Shown: positions 43,690 through 54,172 of the stretch, piece by piece
How the letters are laid out: each line of letters opens with the position of its first letter
Numbering within the stretch: the first letter of the stretch is position 1
NCBI RefSeq assembly: GCF_900169305.1
Contig: NZ_FWDP01000002.1
Coordinates: 124,001 to 188,000 of the forward strand
Source: Marinilactibacillus piezotolerans
GTDB lineage: Bacteria; Bacillota; Bacilli; Lactobacillales; Carnobacteriaceae_A
Direction of reading: 5' to 3'
Length of the DNA stretch: 64,000 nucleotides
Notes under the pieces: generated by a model
What the model was told of the DNA's origin: nothing
The model's database searches: none
Seen by the model: only the letters and a program-made list of their open reading frames with translations
Program-made: the position numbers and the translations under genes

Positions 43690-46596
43690 TTACTTGAACA
43701 GCACCGTCTTATGTTCAAATTCAGTTGAGTCTTTTGCGATGATTCGCTCGTTTCCGACTACGCATACTGATTCTTGATCAACTAAACGATCAAAAATCTC
43801 TGCTGCTGCATGAATGTCGGACAAGCGTGTAGAGAGGATTTCTGCTCGTCTTTGCTTACGTTCATCCTCTGTAATCCCTTGGAAATAAGCATTGTCTGCT
43901 GCATTTCCTTTCATTCTTGCATTCAACGGATGATCCACTTTTGCGATCGTCCCTATAATAAATCGGCTTAATGCCAATTCGCTCAGCTCCAGTTCTTTTA
44001 AGAAAGATCCAGTGTGATCATAAGTTTTCAGTGTATTTGAAAGGTTTGGATCACGGTAAGAATAAAAACCAATATTTCCAGTTTCTGACAGAGACATTCC
44101 GCCTCCATACGCTCCCCCGACAACACGCAGTTTTTCCCATAAATACTCTAGATTTAAGATGCTGTTGACAACAGCCAAGTGTCCTGTTACCTTTTCACCG
44201 ATTAGTTTCAAGTTAGAACCCTTTGAGACATATACTACAGAATTGCTGTTTGTATAGGCTTCTGATGTAACTGAAGGGGTAAATGTCTGCTCAACACGGC
44301 TTCGCTCCACCATTGGGTAATCAGCTTCAAGGACAGCTTGTTTGAAATCAGCATAGCGTTCTTGATTTCCTGTAAAGCTGACCGTAAGATTCATTTTAGA
44401 ATAAATGGAATGTGCAATCTGCTGCAGCTTTTCAATCAGGTCTTCATACTCTGAATCCAGGTTTGCTTCCAGTTCTGTCAAGAAATGATAGAAACTAATA
44501 CCTTCCAGCTGCTCTTTCAACTGACCAGCAACTGTAGAATGGCTGTTCACCTTCATCATTCCTGCCACATGTCCACTATTTTCCAGATATAGTTTAGTGG
44601 AAGAACTCAATCTGCCGATAACTTCCTTCACTTTATCTTTATCATCAAAAATCGTTTCTATCAGGATATGATTGACTAAGCTTAAAGATTCTTTAATTGA
44701 TGATTCTTTTGTTCTAACGGCTACTTTTATTTTATGCAGCGCCGAGTCGATTTCAGGCGAATAAACCTGGTTAGATAAAGAGACACGGCCGACTTTTATT
44801 GCAATTTCCTGCGATAAGGCTTCACTGGAGTACTTAGATGTTCCTAATTGTAGAACAAGCGTTGTAAACAAGCGGTAGTAAGGTACCCAGCGATCTTCTA
44901 TATTGCCCACATCAAAGTACAGATTGTAATAGGCCAGTTTGTTGGTTTCTAATTCATGATATAAGAAATCAATGGACTCTTCTGTTTCTTTTTCAACCGG
45001 CAGTTCCATCGGTTCTTTACTGATATCTTCTAAGTCAAGCGTGGGTAAGGTCTGTTTATTTTCTTCTGAATCTAACGTTGTTTGAAACACAACTAAACGT
45101 TTATTTTCTTCAAGCAAAGCTGATTTTTCTGTTTCCGTCAGATGAGCACTAACCTGTTTCAGCTTCTCTTGTTCCGCTTCATATTCTTTACCTTCTACTT
45201 CTGTTGAAGGCACGCCTACTGCGACTGTTTTATTCGAATTATTTAGCAGATAAGTCTGGATCAATTGTTCAAAATACCCTTCATCCGCTTTTGCTTTTAT
45301 CTTTTTAAAAGACTCTTCATATTTAAACATTGAAAAAATCGGTCTGCCGGCTACCCAGGCTTCTGTTGCACTGATGCCGTAATGCAACCCTTCAGGAGAA
45401 GAGCCGAAATCTCCTTCACGCAATTGAAATTCCAGAGAAGCAATAGCAGATTCAACAATCTTTTTATCAATACCTTCGCTGACTAATTCTTCTAGTACAG
45501 CTGTCAATTCTTCTACAAAAGCTTCTTTTTTCTCTACATCTGTCTGACTCAAACCAATGTTAAACGACGGCATCGTTGATGAAGTATCAAACCATCCGAA
45601 AATATTTTTACCAAGACCTTTTTGCAGCAGACGATTTTTGACTGGCGCTGCATTACCGCGCAGCAATATTTCATCTAAGATTTCAAAAGCCAGCAGCAAT
45701 TCTTCATGGTCTTCAATAGAAAATTTTGTACCATAACCTAAATAGGCTTGCTGTTCACTGCTCTCATTCTCTGAGATTGGAAAAGCTGTTTTTGCTTCTG
45801 GAACTGCTTGACCCCCTTTTAAGTCAACTTGAATCCCAGATACATCTTGAGCGTCGAATTGATTTAAGTACTCAGCTAAATGATCCAAATGTTTTTCGAC
45901 ATCCATTTCGCCGTATAAGTAAATAAAACTGTTAGACGGGTGATAATAAGTTTGATGTGCCTGGACCAGCTGCTCCCAAGATAAATCCAGAATGGACAGC
46001 GGAGTACCCCCGGAGTTGGTCGCATAAGGCGTATTCGGATACAATGCTGCTTCTAGTCCTTGTACAAAGCGTCTTTGAGAAGATGACTGTGCGCCTTTCA
46101 TTTCATTGAATACGATACCTTCAAAAGTATAATTGTCTTTCTGCTCATCGTACTTCAAGTTCCAACCTTCCTGCTGGAAGATTTCTTTTTTGTTGATTAC
46201 ATTCGGGAAGAAAACGGCATCCAGATAGACATCCATTAAATTAGAAAAATCCACTTCATTGATGCTGGCTACAGGATAGATCGTTTTTTCGCTGAAGGTC
46301 ATTGCATTTAAAAAGGTTTGGAGAGACCCTTTCAGCAACTCTACAAATGGATCTTTCAGCGGATACTTTCTTGAGCCATTCAACACAGCGTGTTCTAAAA
46401 TGTGAAAGATCCCTGTATCGTCTTGAGAAGGTGTTTTGAACCCAATTGAAAAAACTTTTTCTGGATCATGATTATCAACATAAACAACCGTTGCCCCTGT
46501 TTTTTCGTGCTGCAACTGATATACATTCCCTCTAATCTCAGGAATCTGTTCTGTATGCGTTACAATAAATCCGTTATACTGTTGATCAAGTTTCAT
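43690..46596 (-). CDS. M16C-family zinc protease (PreP/falcilysin-like)
   Basis: A 968-residue M16C peptidase: inverted zinc motif HILEH (about residues 65-69) with the partner Glu in NEMKGAQSSS further on, the M16C-associated domain near the middle (EKSALLEENKRLVVFQ) and a second, non-catalytic M16 half (GGAYGGGMSLSETGNIGFYSYRDPN). Cytoplasmic, breaks down peptides. It lies between galU and the TPR gene, with its own terminator. Confidence 0.95.
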   Translation of the reverse strand: MKLDQQYNGFIVTHTEQIPEIRGNVYQLQHEKTGATVVYVDNHDPEKVFSIGFKTPSQDDTGIFHILEHAVLNGSRKYPLKDPFVELLKGSLQTFLNAMTFSEKTIYPVASINEVDFSNLMDVYLDAVFFPNVINKKEIFQQEGWNLKYDEQKDNYTFEGIVFNEMKGAQSSSQRRFVQGLEAALYPNTPYATNSGGTPLSILDLSWEQLVQAHQTYYHPSNSFIYLYGEMDVEKHLDHLAEYLNQFDAQDVSGIQVDLKGGQAVPEAKTAFPISENESSEQQAYLGYGTKFSIEDHEELLLAFEILDEILLRGNAAPVKNRLLQKGLGKNIFGWFDTSSTMPSFNIGLSQTDVEKKEAFVEELTAVLEELVSEGIDKKIVESAIASLEFQLREGDFGSSPEGLHYGISATEAWVAGRPIFSMFKYEESFKKIKAKADEGYFEQLIQTYLLNNSNKTVAVGVPSTEVEGKEYEAEQEKLKQVSAHLTETEKSALLEENKRLVVFQTTLDSEENKQTLPTLDLEDISKEPMELPVEKETEESIDFLYHELETNKLAYYNLYFDVGNIEDRWVPYYRLFTTLVLQLGTSKYSSEALSQEIAIKVGRVSLSNQVYSPEIDSALHKIKVAVRTKESSIKESLSLVNHILIETIFDDKDKVKEVIGRLSSSTKLYLENSGHVAGMMKVNSHSTVAGQLKEQLEGISFYHFLTELEANLDSEYEDLIEKLQQIAHSIYSKMNLTVSFTGNQERYADFKQAVLEADYPMVERSRVEQTFTPSVTSEAYTNSNSVVYVSKGSNLKLIGEKVTGHLAVVNSILNLEYLWEKLRVVGGAYGGGMSLSETGNIGFYSYRDPNLSNTLKTYDHTGSFLKELELSELALSRFIIGTIAKVDHPLNARMKGNAADNAYFQGITEDERKQRRAEILSTRLSDIHAAAEIFDRLVDQESVCVVGNERIIAKDSTEFEHKTVLFK

Positions 46597-46690
46597 AATT
46601 TCCCTCCAGGTATGATATCTCTGTGTTCATAATATTGCTATTATATCAGAAATGTCATCATTTTTTTATCCTTCATTTTGCATACAAAAA

Positions 46691-46712
46691 CATCACCAGC
46701 TAGCTGGTGATG
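46691..46712 (-). terminator. Terminator of the M16 protease/galU spacer
   Basis: A 22-base perfect palindrome with arms CATCACCAGCT and AGCTGGTGATG, followed by T residues on both strands. It is directly after galU on the minus strand. Confidence 0.88.
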
Positions 46713-46721
46713 TTTTTAATC

Positions 46722-47660
46722 TTATTCAGATTGGTCTTTATCCAATTCGTGAGATTCAGCATCCATCTTGATATTTGTTCCGCCATTCTCCAACTCTTTT
46801 GCCAGTTCTACAATGTATTCTTTTAAATTGTCTTTAACTTGCGGATGAGTCAGACCGTATTGGATCGTTGTTTTCAAGAATCCGAATTTATCGCCGACAT
46901 CAAAGCGGTCGCCTTTGAATTCTTTCGCAAATACGCGCTGTGTTTTGTTTAAAGCATCGATTGCATCGGTTAACTGGATTTCTCCTCCGACACCCGGCTC
47001 TTGTTTTTCAAGCAAATCAAAAATCTGCGGAGTCAGCAGGTATCTTCCGATAATCGCCAAGTCACTTGGTGCATCTTCCGGCTTTGGTTTTTCAACGAAT
47101 TGACGTACATTATACAATCCTTCTTCTGCCTCTGCTTCAGGATCAATAATACCGTAGCTGGATGTTTCTTCATGCGGCACTCTCATAACTGCAATATTAG
47201 AAGCATGTGTTTTTTCGTAGCCTTCAATCAACTGTTTAGTCAATGGTACTTCATCAGCTGTTACGTCGTCTCCTAACATAACAACAAAAGGCTCATCTCC
47301 AACGAATGCTTTTGCTTGAAGAACAGCATGCCCCAGACCTAGCGGGTAAGATTGACGAGCAAAGTATAGGTTTAGACCCGTCGTTTCTTCAACTAATTTC
47401 AACAACTCGTCTTTTCCTTTTGCTTTTAGGTTTTCTTCCAGCTCTGGATTAGAGTCAAAGTGGTCTTCGATTGGACGTTTTAGTTTCCCAGTAATGATCA
47501 GGATATCTTCAATCCCTGAAGCAATCGCTTCTTCAACAATAAACTGGATCGTTGGTTTATCCACGATGGGAATCATTTCTTTAGGCATTGCTTTAGTTGC
47601 CGGTAAAAAACGTGTACCATATCCTGCTGCTGGGATGATCGCTTTTCTGACTTTTTTCAT
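46722..47660 (-). CDS. galU: UTP-glucose-1-phosphate uridylyltransferase
   Basis: A 312-residue Gal[46 protein letters not shown] and [11 protein letters not shown]. Makes UDP-glucose for glycolipid, capsule and teichoic acid synthesis. I start at ATG 47660 with AGAGGAG upstream; the ORF from 47681 begins with a GTG and adds only seven residues. Last gene of the hprK-lgt-ppaX-gpsA-galU series. Confidence 0.96.
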   Translation of the reverse strand: MKKVRKAIIPAAGYGTRFLPATKAMPKEMIPIVDKPTIQFIVEEAIASGIEDILIITGKLKRPIEDHFDSNPELEENLKAKGKDELLKLVEETTGLNLYFARQSYPLGLGHAVLQAKAFVGDEPFVVMLGDDVTADEVPLTKQLIEGYEKTHASNIAVMRVPHEETSSYGIIDPEAEAEEGLYNVRQFVEKPKPEDAPSDLAIIGRYLLTPQIFDLLEKQEPGVGGEIQLTDAIDALNKTQRVFAKEFKGDRFDVGDKFGFLKTTIQYGLTHPQVKDNLKEYIVELAKELENGGTNIKMDAESHELDKDQSE

Positions 47661-47780
47661 CTCTTTCTTCTCCTCTTTCACTGTTTTTCTCCTAACTTCA
47701 CTTTATATGTAGAAAGACTTTCGCCCTCCTTCTACAATTAAGCAGAATGTCTTAATTGAGCGTAAAAACGACCCGACTTA

Positions 47781-48782
47781 CTATTCTGGTTTGCCTTCAC
47801 GCTGCATTAAATCAAGTATAACATATTTCACTTCAGCGTCACCATAAATGACTCTGTAAATGGCTTCCGTGATCGGCATATCGATCTCATAGTCCTGTGC
47901 CAGCTCGTAAGCTGCTTTGGTCGTAGAAATCCCTTCCACTACCATACCCATTTCTTTTAAGATCGTATCAACCTGCTGCCCTTTTCCAAGCAGCTGACCT
48001 GCCCGCCAGTTTCTGGAGTGCGGGCTTGTACAGGTCACAATCAAATCGCCTACACCGCTTAACCCCATAAAGGTCAGCGGGTCAGCCCCCATAGCCGCAC
48101 CCAGTCTGGTAATTTCTGCCAATCCTCTAGTCACCAATGCGGCTTTGGCATTATCACCAAACCCCATTCCAGTTAACGCTCCAGCACCCACAGCGATAAT
48201 ATTCTTCAGTGCTGCTCCTATCTCTACACCAATGATATCCGGATTTGTGTACACTCTGAAATAATCATTCAAGAATAAGGTTTGAACACTTTCAGAACTC
48301 TTTAAGTCTGTCGAAGCAGCTGTAATGGTTGTAATGTCTTTAGCCATCACTTCTTCTGCATGACTCGGTCCAGATAATGCAACCACACCGAGTCTTTTTT
48401 CTGCCGGTATTTCTTCTTCTAAGATTGTTGAAATCCTTTTGTGTGTCTGCTGTTCTAATCCTTTAGATGCATGAACGATCAGCTTGGGACTGCCGATATA
48501 TTCAGCTGCAGCGGCTGCTAAGGATCTGATCGCTTTTGTCGGAACAACAAATACCAGTACCTCTGCGTGGTGGACCGCTTTTTCTAAATCACTCGTCGCG
48601 GTCAGTGTTTCCGGTAGCGTAAATGCTGGAAGATAAGCATGATTCGTATGCTGCACATTGATTTCTTCTGCTTGAGCTGGATTTCTGCTCCAAAGCATGA
48701 CATCTTGTCCATTTTCAAGCAAGACCGCGGCTAATGCAGTCCCCCAGGATCCAGCTCCTAAAACAGCTACTCGTTTACTCAC
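47781..48782 (-). CDS. gpsA: Glycerol-3-phosphate dehydrogenase
   Basis: A 333-residue NAD(P)H-dependent GpsA: VAVLGAGSWGTALAAVLLENG, SGPSHAEEV and GAALKNIIAVGAGALTGMGFGDNAKAALVTRG. Supplies glycerol 3-phosphate for phospholipids. Its start overlaps the ppaX stop by 4 bases. Confidence 0.97.
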   Translation of the reverse strand: MSKRVAVLGAGSWGTALAAVLLENGQDVMLWSRNPAQAEEINVQHTNHAYLPAFTLPETLTATSDLEKAVHHAEVLVFVVPTKAIRSLAAAAAEYIGSPKLIVHASKGLEQQTHKRISTILEEEIPAEKRLGVVALSGPSHAEEVMAKDITTITAASTDLKSSESVQTLFLNDYFRVYTNPDIIGVEIGAALKNIIAVGAGALTGMGFGDNAKAALVTRGLAEITRLGAAMGADPLTFMGLSGVGDLIVTCTSPHSRNWRAGQLLGKGQQVDTILKEMGMVVEGISTTKAAYELAQDYEIDMPITEAIYRVIYGDAEVKYVILDLMQREGKPE

Positions 48783-49462
48783 TGTTTGGGTGCCTCCTCA
48801 AAAACTGCCGACTGTTCTGCCGGTTCGCCGATGATTAAACCGGTTAATTCACTCATAGACTTGACAGTGTAAGTTGGATGATAGGGAGCAATCTCTTCTT
48901 TGGTTTTCTGGGACCACTCTACAAATACACTTGGGATGCCCGCATTGGTTGCCGATTCGATATCATGAGCGTTGTCTCCGATCATAATCGCCTGATTATG
49001 CGGTGCATTCAGTTCCGCTAATGCTCGATAGATGGGCTCAGGATGGGGCTTGAAGTGAGTGTAGGAATCTGACCCAATAACCAGATCGAACAAATCTTCT
49101 AATCCTAATACTTTAATGCCGCGCTCAATCATATCATTCCGTTTAGTTGAGACAACGGCTAGTTGAACGCCATGCTGCTTTAACTCTGTTAAAGATTCTT
49201 TGACCCCTTCGAACACAGTGATCATTTCGTCATGTAATTCGGAATTCAGTTTGCGGTACTGTGCCACTACTTCCACCGATCGGTCCGGCACCAAAGTCTC
49301 ATAGACCTCTGAAAGAGAGGGGCCGTTGAATTGTCGCACTGTCTCCATGGTATATTCTCCAGGAAACAACTCTTCTAATATCGTAAAGTGTGTTTTATTG
49401 ATCAATTCATTTGAGTTGGCTATTGTACCGTCAAAATCAAATAATGCTGCTGTATATTCCAC
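48779..49462 (-). CDS. ppaX: PpaX-type HAD pyrophosphatase
   Basis: A 227-residue HAD phosphatase: nucleophile DFDGTIANS, VVSTKRNDMI, KPHPEPIYRAL and MIGDNAHDIESA. In Bacillus PpaX removes pyrophosphate made by HprK/P, whose gene is two genes upstream, so the operon couples the reactions. A generic phosphoglycolate phosphatase role is the alternative. Confidence 0.9.
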   Translation of the reverse strand: MEYTAALFDFDGTIANSNELINKTHFTILEELFPGEYTMETVRQFNGPSLSEVYETLVPDRSVEVVAQYRKLNSELHDEMITVFEGVKESLTELKQHGVQLAVVSTKRNDMIERGIKVLGLEDLFDLVIGSDSYTHFKPHPEPIYRALAELNAPHNQAIMIGDNAHDIESATNAGIPSVFVEWSQKTKEEIAPYHPTYTVKSMSELTGLIIGEPAEQSAVFEEAPKQ

Positions 49463-49492
49463 GTATATTTCCTTCCTTGTCTGCCGTTTGGG

Positions 49493-50368
49493 TTAACGTT
49501 TTTTTGATTCGTACTTTTTCTTCTTTTCTGCAAAAGTGCGCTCTGGCAGCATGCCTTGCGTATAATACGGAGGTGTCGGATATAGGAATTTTCTTCTGTA
49601 AATAATCAATGCAATCGCTCCAACAAGCAGCAGAACCGATAGCACTTGCGACACGCGGAATGGACCCCAGTATAAGCTGTCTGTGCGCATTCCTTCAATC
49701 CAGAACCGCCCAAGTCCATACCAGGCAACATATCCTAGAGCCGTCTCGCCTCTGCGTAATAGATCTTTTCTGCTGCGAAGGAACATCAGTAAAACAAATC
49801 CGGCAACATTCCATAATGACTCATATAGGAACGTTGGATGATAATAGGTTCCGTTTATGTTCATCTGTTCAATAATAAAATTGGGGAGCATTAGATTTTC
49901 TAAGAACCCGCGGGTCACTTCTCCGCCATGTGCTTCCTGATTGACAAAGTTACCCCAGCGACCGATTGCTTGAGCAATCATGACGTGCGGTGCTAAAACA
50001 TCTAACAGGAGCCACACTGGCACACTGCGTTTCTTTGTAAACCACAATAAAGCAGCAAATCCGGCAATCAAACCACCATAAATGGCGATTCCGCCCTCCC
50101 AAATATAAAATATCCGGATCGGGTCCTGCAGGTAGGCATCTAATTCAAAGATTACATAGTAAATCCTGGCGCCGATCAGTCCGGCTGGGATAATCCAAAA
50201 TGCCAGATCCACGATAAAATCTTCTTCGATTCCTCTTTTTTCCCCTTCTTTGATACTCAACCATACAGCTAAAAACATTCCAATAACGATAATGATTCCA
50301 TACCATGCTACACTGATCGGTCCCAGCTGAAAAGCTACCGGATCTATAGCACCTATATTGACTGCCAT
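49493..50368 (-). CDS. lgt: Prolipoprotein diacylglyceryl transferase
   Basis: A 291-residue Lgt with about seven membrane helices. The signature GRWGNFVNQEAHGG and HPTFLYESLWN are present. It adds diacylglycerol to lipobox Cys of exported lipoproteins such as the DUF4430 protein of this window. The last residues (AEKKKKYESKKR) are a charged tail. Between ppaX and hprK. Confidence 0.97.
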   Translation of the reverse strand: MAVNIGAIDPVAFQLGPISVAWYGIIIVIGMFLAVWLSIKEGEKRGIEEDFIVDLAFWIIPAGLIGARIYYVIFELDAYLQDPIRIFYIWEGGIAIYGGLIAGFAALLWFTKKRSVPVWLLLDVLAPHVMIAQAIGRWGNFVNQEAHGGEVTRGFLENLMLPNFIIEQMNINGTYYHPTFLYESLWNVAGFVLLMFLRSRKDLLRRGETALGYVAWYGLGRFWIEGMRTDSLYWGPFRVSQVLSVLLLVGAIALIIYRRKFLYPTPPYYTQGMLPERTFAEKKKKYESKKR

Positions 50369-50386
50369 ATTCTTACTTCCTCCATA

Positions 50387-51325
50387 CTATAACTCTTGAG
50401 AGTTCCTTTTGATCAACTGATTTAGATTCTGTTCAAAGGTTTCTGTAGCGTCGTAACCCATTTCTTTCGCGCGTATATTCATTGCGGCGATTTCAATAAT
50501 AATGGACAAGTTGCGTCCTACTCGCACCGGAATAGAGAGTTTAGGCACATCTACATTGAAAAAGCGCATTTTTTCCAGGTTATTTCCTAAACGATCATAC
50601 TCACGGTTGCGGTCCCAATGTTCCAGATTCATAACGAGGTCCACTGTTTTACTTGTGCGGATAGCTCCGACTCCGAAGAGGTTGACTACATCGATCACGC
50701 CAATCCCTCTAATTTCTATTAAATGGCGTAAAATTTCAGGCGGCTCACCAATAATTCGATGCTCATCCATCATGTACAACTCTACGCGATCATCTGCTAC
50801 TAATCGATGTCCTCGCTGGATCAATTCCAGGGCAGTTTCTGATTTTCCAATCCCTGAATCTCCGATAATCAAAACACCCATCCCATAAATATCGACCAGC
50901 ACACCATGTTGAGAAATGCGTTCTGCTAATCTTTCCTCCAAGAAATTCGTTACATTTGAAGATAATCTGGTTGTAGGTCTAGAAGAAACCAACACGGGAA
51001 CGCCTTTTTCAGAAGCTGCTTTGATCAGCTCTTTTGGCGGTTCCTGATTTCTAGAAATCAGAAAAGCCGGTGTATCTGCCTGACACATCCGTTTCATAAT
51101 AATATACCGTTCATCACTGGTCATTCGTTTTACAAATGATAATTCAGTTCTGCCTAATAATTGAACTCGGTTTTGCGGATAAAAGCTGAAATAGCCCGTC
51201 AACTCTAAAGCAGGTCGGGATAAGTCACTGATCGTAATATGACGGTCTAGATGATCTTCTCCAGTAATGACTTCAATGTCATTCATTGCTTCAACAAGTT
51301 CCTTAACAGTTACTTTATTGGTCAT
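50387..51325 (-). CDS. hprK: HPr kinase/phosphorylase
   Basis: A 312-residue HprK/P: Walker A GDSGIGKSETALELIQRGHRLVADD and the signature EIRGIGVIDVVNLFG. It phosphorylates HPr at Ser46 and controls CcpA-dependent regulation and sugar uptake. First gene of a five-gene string; 280 bases of upstream sequence hold the liaXYZ terminator and no other gene. Confidence 0.97.
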   Translation of the reverse strand: MTNKVTVKELVEAMNDIEVITGEDHLDRHITISDLSRPALELTGYFSFYPQNRVQLLGRTELSFVKRMTSDERYIIMKRMCQADTPAFLISRNQEPPKELIKAASEKGVPVLVSSRPTTRLSSNVTNFLEERLAERISQHGVLVDIYGMGVLIIGDSGIGKSETALELIQRGHRLVADDRVELYMMDEHRIIGEPPEILRHLIEIRGIGVIDVVNLFGVGAIRTSKTVDLVMNLEHWDRNREYDRLGNNLEKMRFFNVDVPKLSIPVRVGRNLSIIIEIAAMNIRAKEMGYDATETFEQNLNQLIKRNSQEL

Positions 51326-51538
51326 GTTAATCTCCTTCGCTAATCTTTTACTTTATGATTCACGCTGTTCTTTCACTGCACTGCTGCACTGCTGTGATTG
51401 CCTTCTAATCTGGAAAGCCTTCGTAAAATACTTAGCCTTATCTAAAAATGAATAAGCACTTACATCATATCATAATTGAATACGTCTTTATAGTGGATAT
51501 CATTGCCCTTAATCTAATTTAAACTGAATTTACAATAA

Positions 51539-51582
51539 TAAAAAACTCCACCGAAAAACGGAAGATCCGTCAATCGATGGAG
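51539..51582 (-). terminator. Terminator of the liaXYZ-like operon
   Basis: CTCCA/TGGAG outer stem and ACGGATCTTCCGT inner hairpin, followed by a T run on the minus strand. Confidence 0.75.
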
Positions 51583-51605
51583 CATAACGATTATTCTGCT
51601 TTTTA

Positions 51606-51944
51606 CTAATTTTCGAATCCACTGCTCAAGAATGCGTTTAGCGCAGAAACAATGAGCGCAACGAGCAGTGCCAGCCAGAATGAACTGAAGGCGAAGCCGC
51701 TCACTAAGGCAGCTGTCAACCAGAGCATTAAACCGTTTATGACGAAATAAAACAGTCCTAACGTCAAGAACGTGATGGGTAAGGATAAAAGGACTAAAAT
51801 GGGTTTAACAAACAGATTCAGTCCAGCAAAAACGATTGCCGCAACTAACGCTGTCAGCCAAGTCTCAATAATAAATCCTTCCAGAAATCCGGCTAAAGAT
51901 AAGAATATAATTGTATTAGCTAAGATTTTTTGCCACCATTTCAT
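51606..51944 (-). CDS. liaZ: LiaZ-like phage holin family 4 protein (YvlD)
   Basis: A 112-residue membrane protein with four helices, matching PF04020 (YvlD). FVKPILVLLSLPITFLTLGLFYFVINGLMLWLTA is typical. It is not a real phage holin. In Enterococcus the third gene of liaXYZ is of this type and the three respond to cell-envelope antibiotics. 2 bases after liaY. Confidence 0.9.
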   Translation of the reverse strand: MKWWQKILANTIIFLSLAGFLEGFIIETWLTALVAAIVFAGLNLFVKPILVLLSLPITFLTLGLFYFVINGLMLWLTAALVSGFAFSSFWLALLVALIVSALNAFLSSGFEN

Positions 51945-51946
51945 GC

Positions 51947-52258
51947 TTAAAAGTCACTCCAGTCGTCCTCATCTACCTTTTCAGCTTCTTTTCTCTGTTG
52001 TTTCGGTTGAGGGCCTCTATTCGAGAAGCTGCTCGAACGATCAGAGGATGTTCTGCGAGGATTTCTTTTACTTGAACTGCCCTCTGGTAAAATCAACGCT
52101 AATATTAAATAAATCGGAACGGTCGCTCCTACTCCTACAAAAGTTGCCACGACCACTATGACGCGCAATAAGACAGGATCGATATTGAAATATTCGCCTA
52201 ATCCTCCTAAAACACCGAAGATAACGGCATTATCTTTTGATTTTCTTAAATGTCCCAT
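51947..52258 (-). CDS. liaY: LiaY-like PspC-domain protein
   Basis: A 103-residue PspC domain protein: LRKSKDNAVIFGVLGGLGEYFNIDPVLLRVIVV then a membrane helix and a basic Ser/Arg tail. In the envelope-stress operon it sits between LiaX and LiaZ. The gene order and sizes match the Enterococcus arrangement. Confidence 0.92.
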   Translation of the reverse strand: MGHLRKSKDNAVIFGVLGGLGEYFNIDPVLLRVIVVVATFVGVGATVPIYLILALILPEGSSSKRNPRRTSSDRSSSFSNRGPQPKQQRKEAEKVDEDDWSDF

Positions 52259-52282
52259 TATAACTTTCCTTCCTTTATGAAA

Positions 52283-54046
52283 TTATTGATTAGAGTCTTT
52301 TAAAAGCACATTTCCTGAAGTCGTATGTGCTTCCAGTTGCAGCACTTGTCCTTCACGAATACGTTTAAATTTAAGTTTCGTGTCTTTTTGAGTCTGGATA
52401 TCTAACTCGCTCAATCTGCTCTTCACTTTTCCGAAAACTGTCTTAGCTTCTCCTTCAACATCCGTTTCAAAAGGAATCGCAATTTTGACATCTCCATTTA
52501 CAGACCCTGCTTTGATACGTGTCATCTCTTTACCCGTCAGCGTCAGCTTGATGTCGCCATTTGTTGTAGAAACGTCTGCACTCAACGGTGAGCCGTTATA
52601 AAGAACATCTCCATTTACTGTACTGACCAGAAAATCACGAATATCGGACTGTTTAACTTGAATATCGCCATTCGTTCCTTTGATCTCAAGCATAACAGCT
52701 TCTGTGTTTTTGAATGTCATATCACCATTTGTAGATTTGACAAATAGATCTTTTCCAGAGAATGATTCGAACACTACATCGCCGTTCAGCAACTTAATAG
52801 CAGTGTAATCATAAACTCTTTTAGGTAGTGCCATCGTGACGTTTGCTTCTACTCGTTTATTCGGAACATGGAAAACAAATTTATCATCATCGATCTCAAT
52901 TGTGCTGCGTTCTTCAAAAGCTTTTAAAGGTGTTTCTGAGTCTATTTTACCATAGAGTTTGATTTTTGCAGAGATTTTAATCGTATCATCTTCGCTGGAT
53001 ACTAATTTCAGTTTACCGTTTGCTAGTTTGAAATCTAAAATACTAGCAGTCGTATTCTCAAAAGTCCACTCGTGATCAAGTGTGGTAGAGACCAGTTTTG
53101 GTACGCGTATATTCATGTCTTTCCAGTCGAAGTTTTCAAATGCTGAATTAATGGAGCCTTTGACTGATTTTGCAGCATTGCTGTTCATTGAAGAAGAGAC
53201 TGATTCGCGAATGAATTTTCCGAGCTCTTTGCCGCTCACTTCAATTTGTTTACCCGCTTTAGAAATCGTTTCAGTCGCTTCATCGCGCCAGTTTTCAGGA
53301 ATTTCTAATCTTTCGGAAACCTGTTTAGCTTTGGTCGTCCATTGTTTCATTTTTGTTGCATGCAGCTTTTTCATGACTTCATTTTTTTCATCTTGAATCT
53401 TCTCTACTTTATCAGACAGTCTTTTTACAGTTTGTTCCCGCTCTGAGATTTCCATTTCAACATCCGGCTCAGTTTCAGCTTTGACAGCTTCTAACTCAGC
53501 TTCTGTTTTGGCCAGGTCAGCTTTTAATTCTGCTACTTCAGCTGTATTATCCAGTTCATTGATTTTTTGAACCAAAGACAATTCTTTTTTCAAATTGGCT
53601 ATTGATGTCTGTAAAGCAGCTGTTTCTTCATTTTTACGATTTTCCTGATCCGCTTTAAGGTGATCTAGTTCCGCTTTTTCATGATCTAAAGCTGATTTTG
53701 CTTTTGTCAGTTCGCTATTCACTTGATCTAATTTTGCTGAATGCTGGTTGATTTCTGTTGCTAGGCGTTCCAACTCTTGCTCGTTCTCAGAAGCTTTTTT
53801 CGTTTCGGTTTCTTCTGTAGATGTTTCTGTATTATCATTTGTTTCTGTTGTCTCAACTGTTTCTGATTCTACTGAATCTTCAACTGGTTCTTCAGATACT
53901 GGTTGAACAGGATCTGGTTCGTTAAAATCTTTGTTTTCTTGCTTCTTATCTTCTTTTTTCACTAGCGACTCCAGCAAGTCCAACCCTTCTTGAGTTGAAA
54001 TCACACCGTTTTTGACTAGTTCTAAAATACGTTCTCTCTCTTGCAT
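52283..54046 (-). CDS. liaX: LiaX-like DUF4097 protein
   Basis: A 587-residue protein. The N-terminal ~35 residues (QERERILELVKNGVISTQEGLDLLESLVKK) are the SHOCT-like motif of LiaX/YvlB. A long acidic Glu/Thr-rich linker and a coiled coil (about 75-250) follow, then a DUF4097 beta-helix (about 300-585, with repeated TNGDI/NGDV turns). Secreted LiaX in Enterococcus faecalis controls daptomycin resistance; this protein has no signal peptide. Start ATG 54046 has GGGAGGAAGAAAC upstream. Confidence 0.9.
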   Translation of the reverse strand: MQERERILELVKNGVISTQEGLDLLESLVKKEDKKQENKDFNEPDPVQPVSEEPVEDSVESETVETTETNDNTETSTEETETKKASENEQELERLATEINQHSAKLDQVNSELTKAKSALDHEKAELDHLKADQENRKNEETAALQTSIANLKKELSLVQKINELDNTAEVAELKADLAKTEAELEAVKAETEPDVEMEISEREQTVKRLSDKVEKIQDEKNEVMKKLHATKMKQWTTKAKQVSERLEIPENWRDEATETISKAGKQIEVSGKELGKFIRESVSSSMNSNAAKSVKGSINSAFENFDWKDMNIRVPKLVSTTLDHEWTFENTTASILDFKLANGKLKLVSSEDDTIKISAKIKLYGKIDSETPLKAFEERSTIEIDDDKFVFHVPNKRVEANVTMALPKRVYDYTAIKLLNGDVVFESFSGKDLFVKSTNGDMTFKNTEAVMLEIKGTNGDIQVKQSDIRDFLVSTVNGDVLYNGSPLSADVSTTNGDIKLTLTGKEMTRIKAGSVNGDVKIAIPFETDVEGEAKTVFGKVKSRLSELDIQTQKDTKLKFKRIREGQVLQLEAHTTSGNVLLKDSNQ

Positions 54047-54172
54047 GTTTCTTCCTCCCATTCATTCTTCCCTCTTATGTCTGCAACAATTTTTAAGTTA
54101 TGCTTATCTACTCTTTTCAATCTTGCTGAAAATCAATCTTTAGAATAGAAAAGATGTTTTCTACCCTTACAC

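Noticed and set aside
51606-51944. Prophage holin
   Set aside because: PF04020 proteins carry the holin name by history. The context is an envelope-stress operon with no phage genes.
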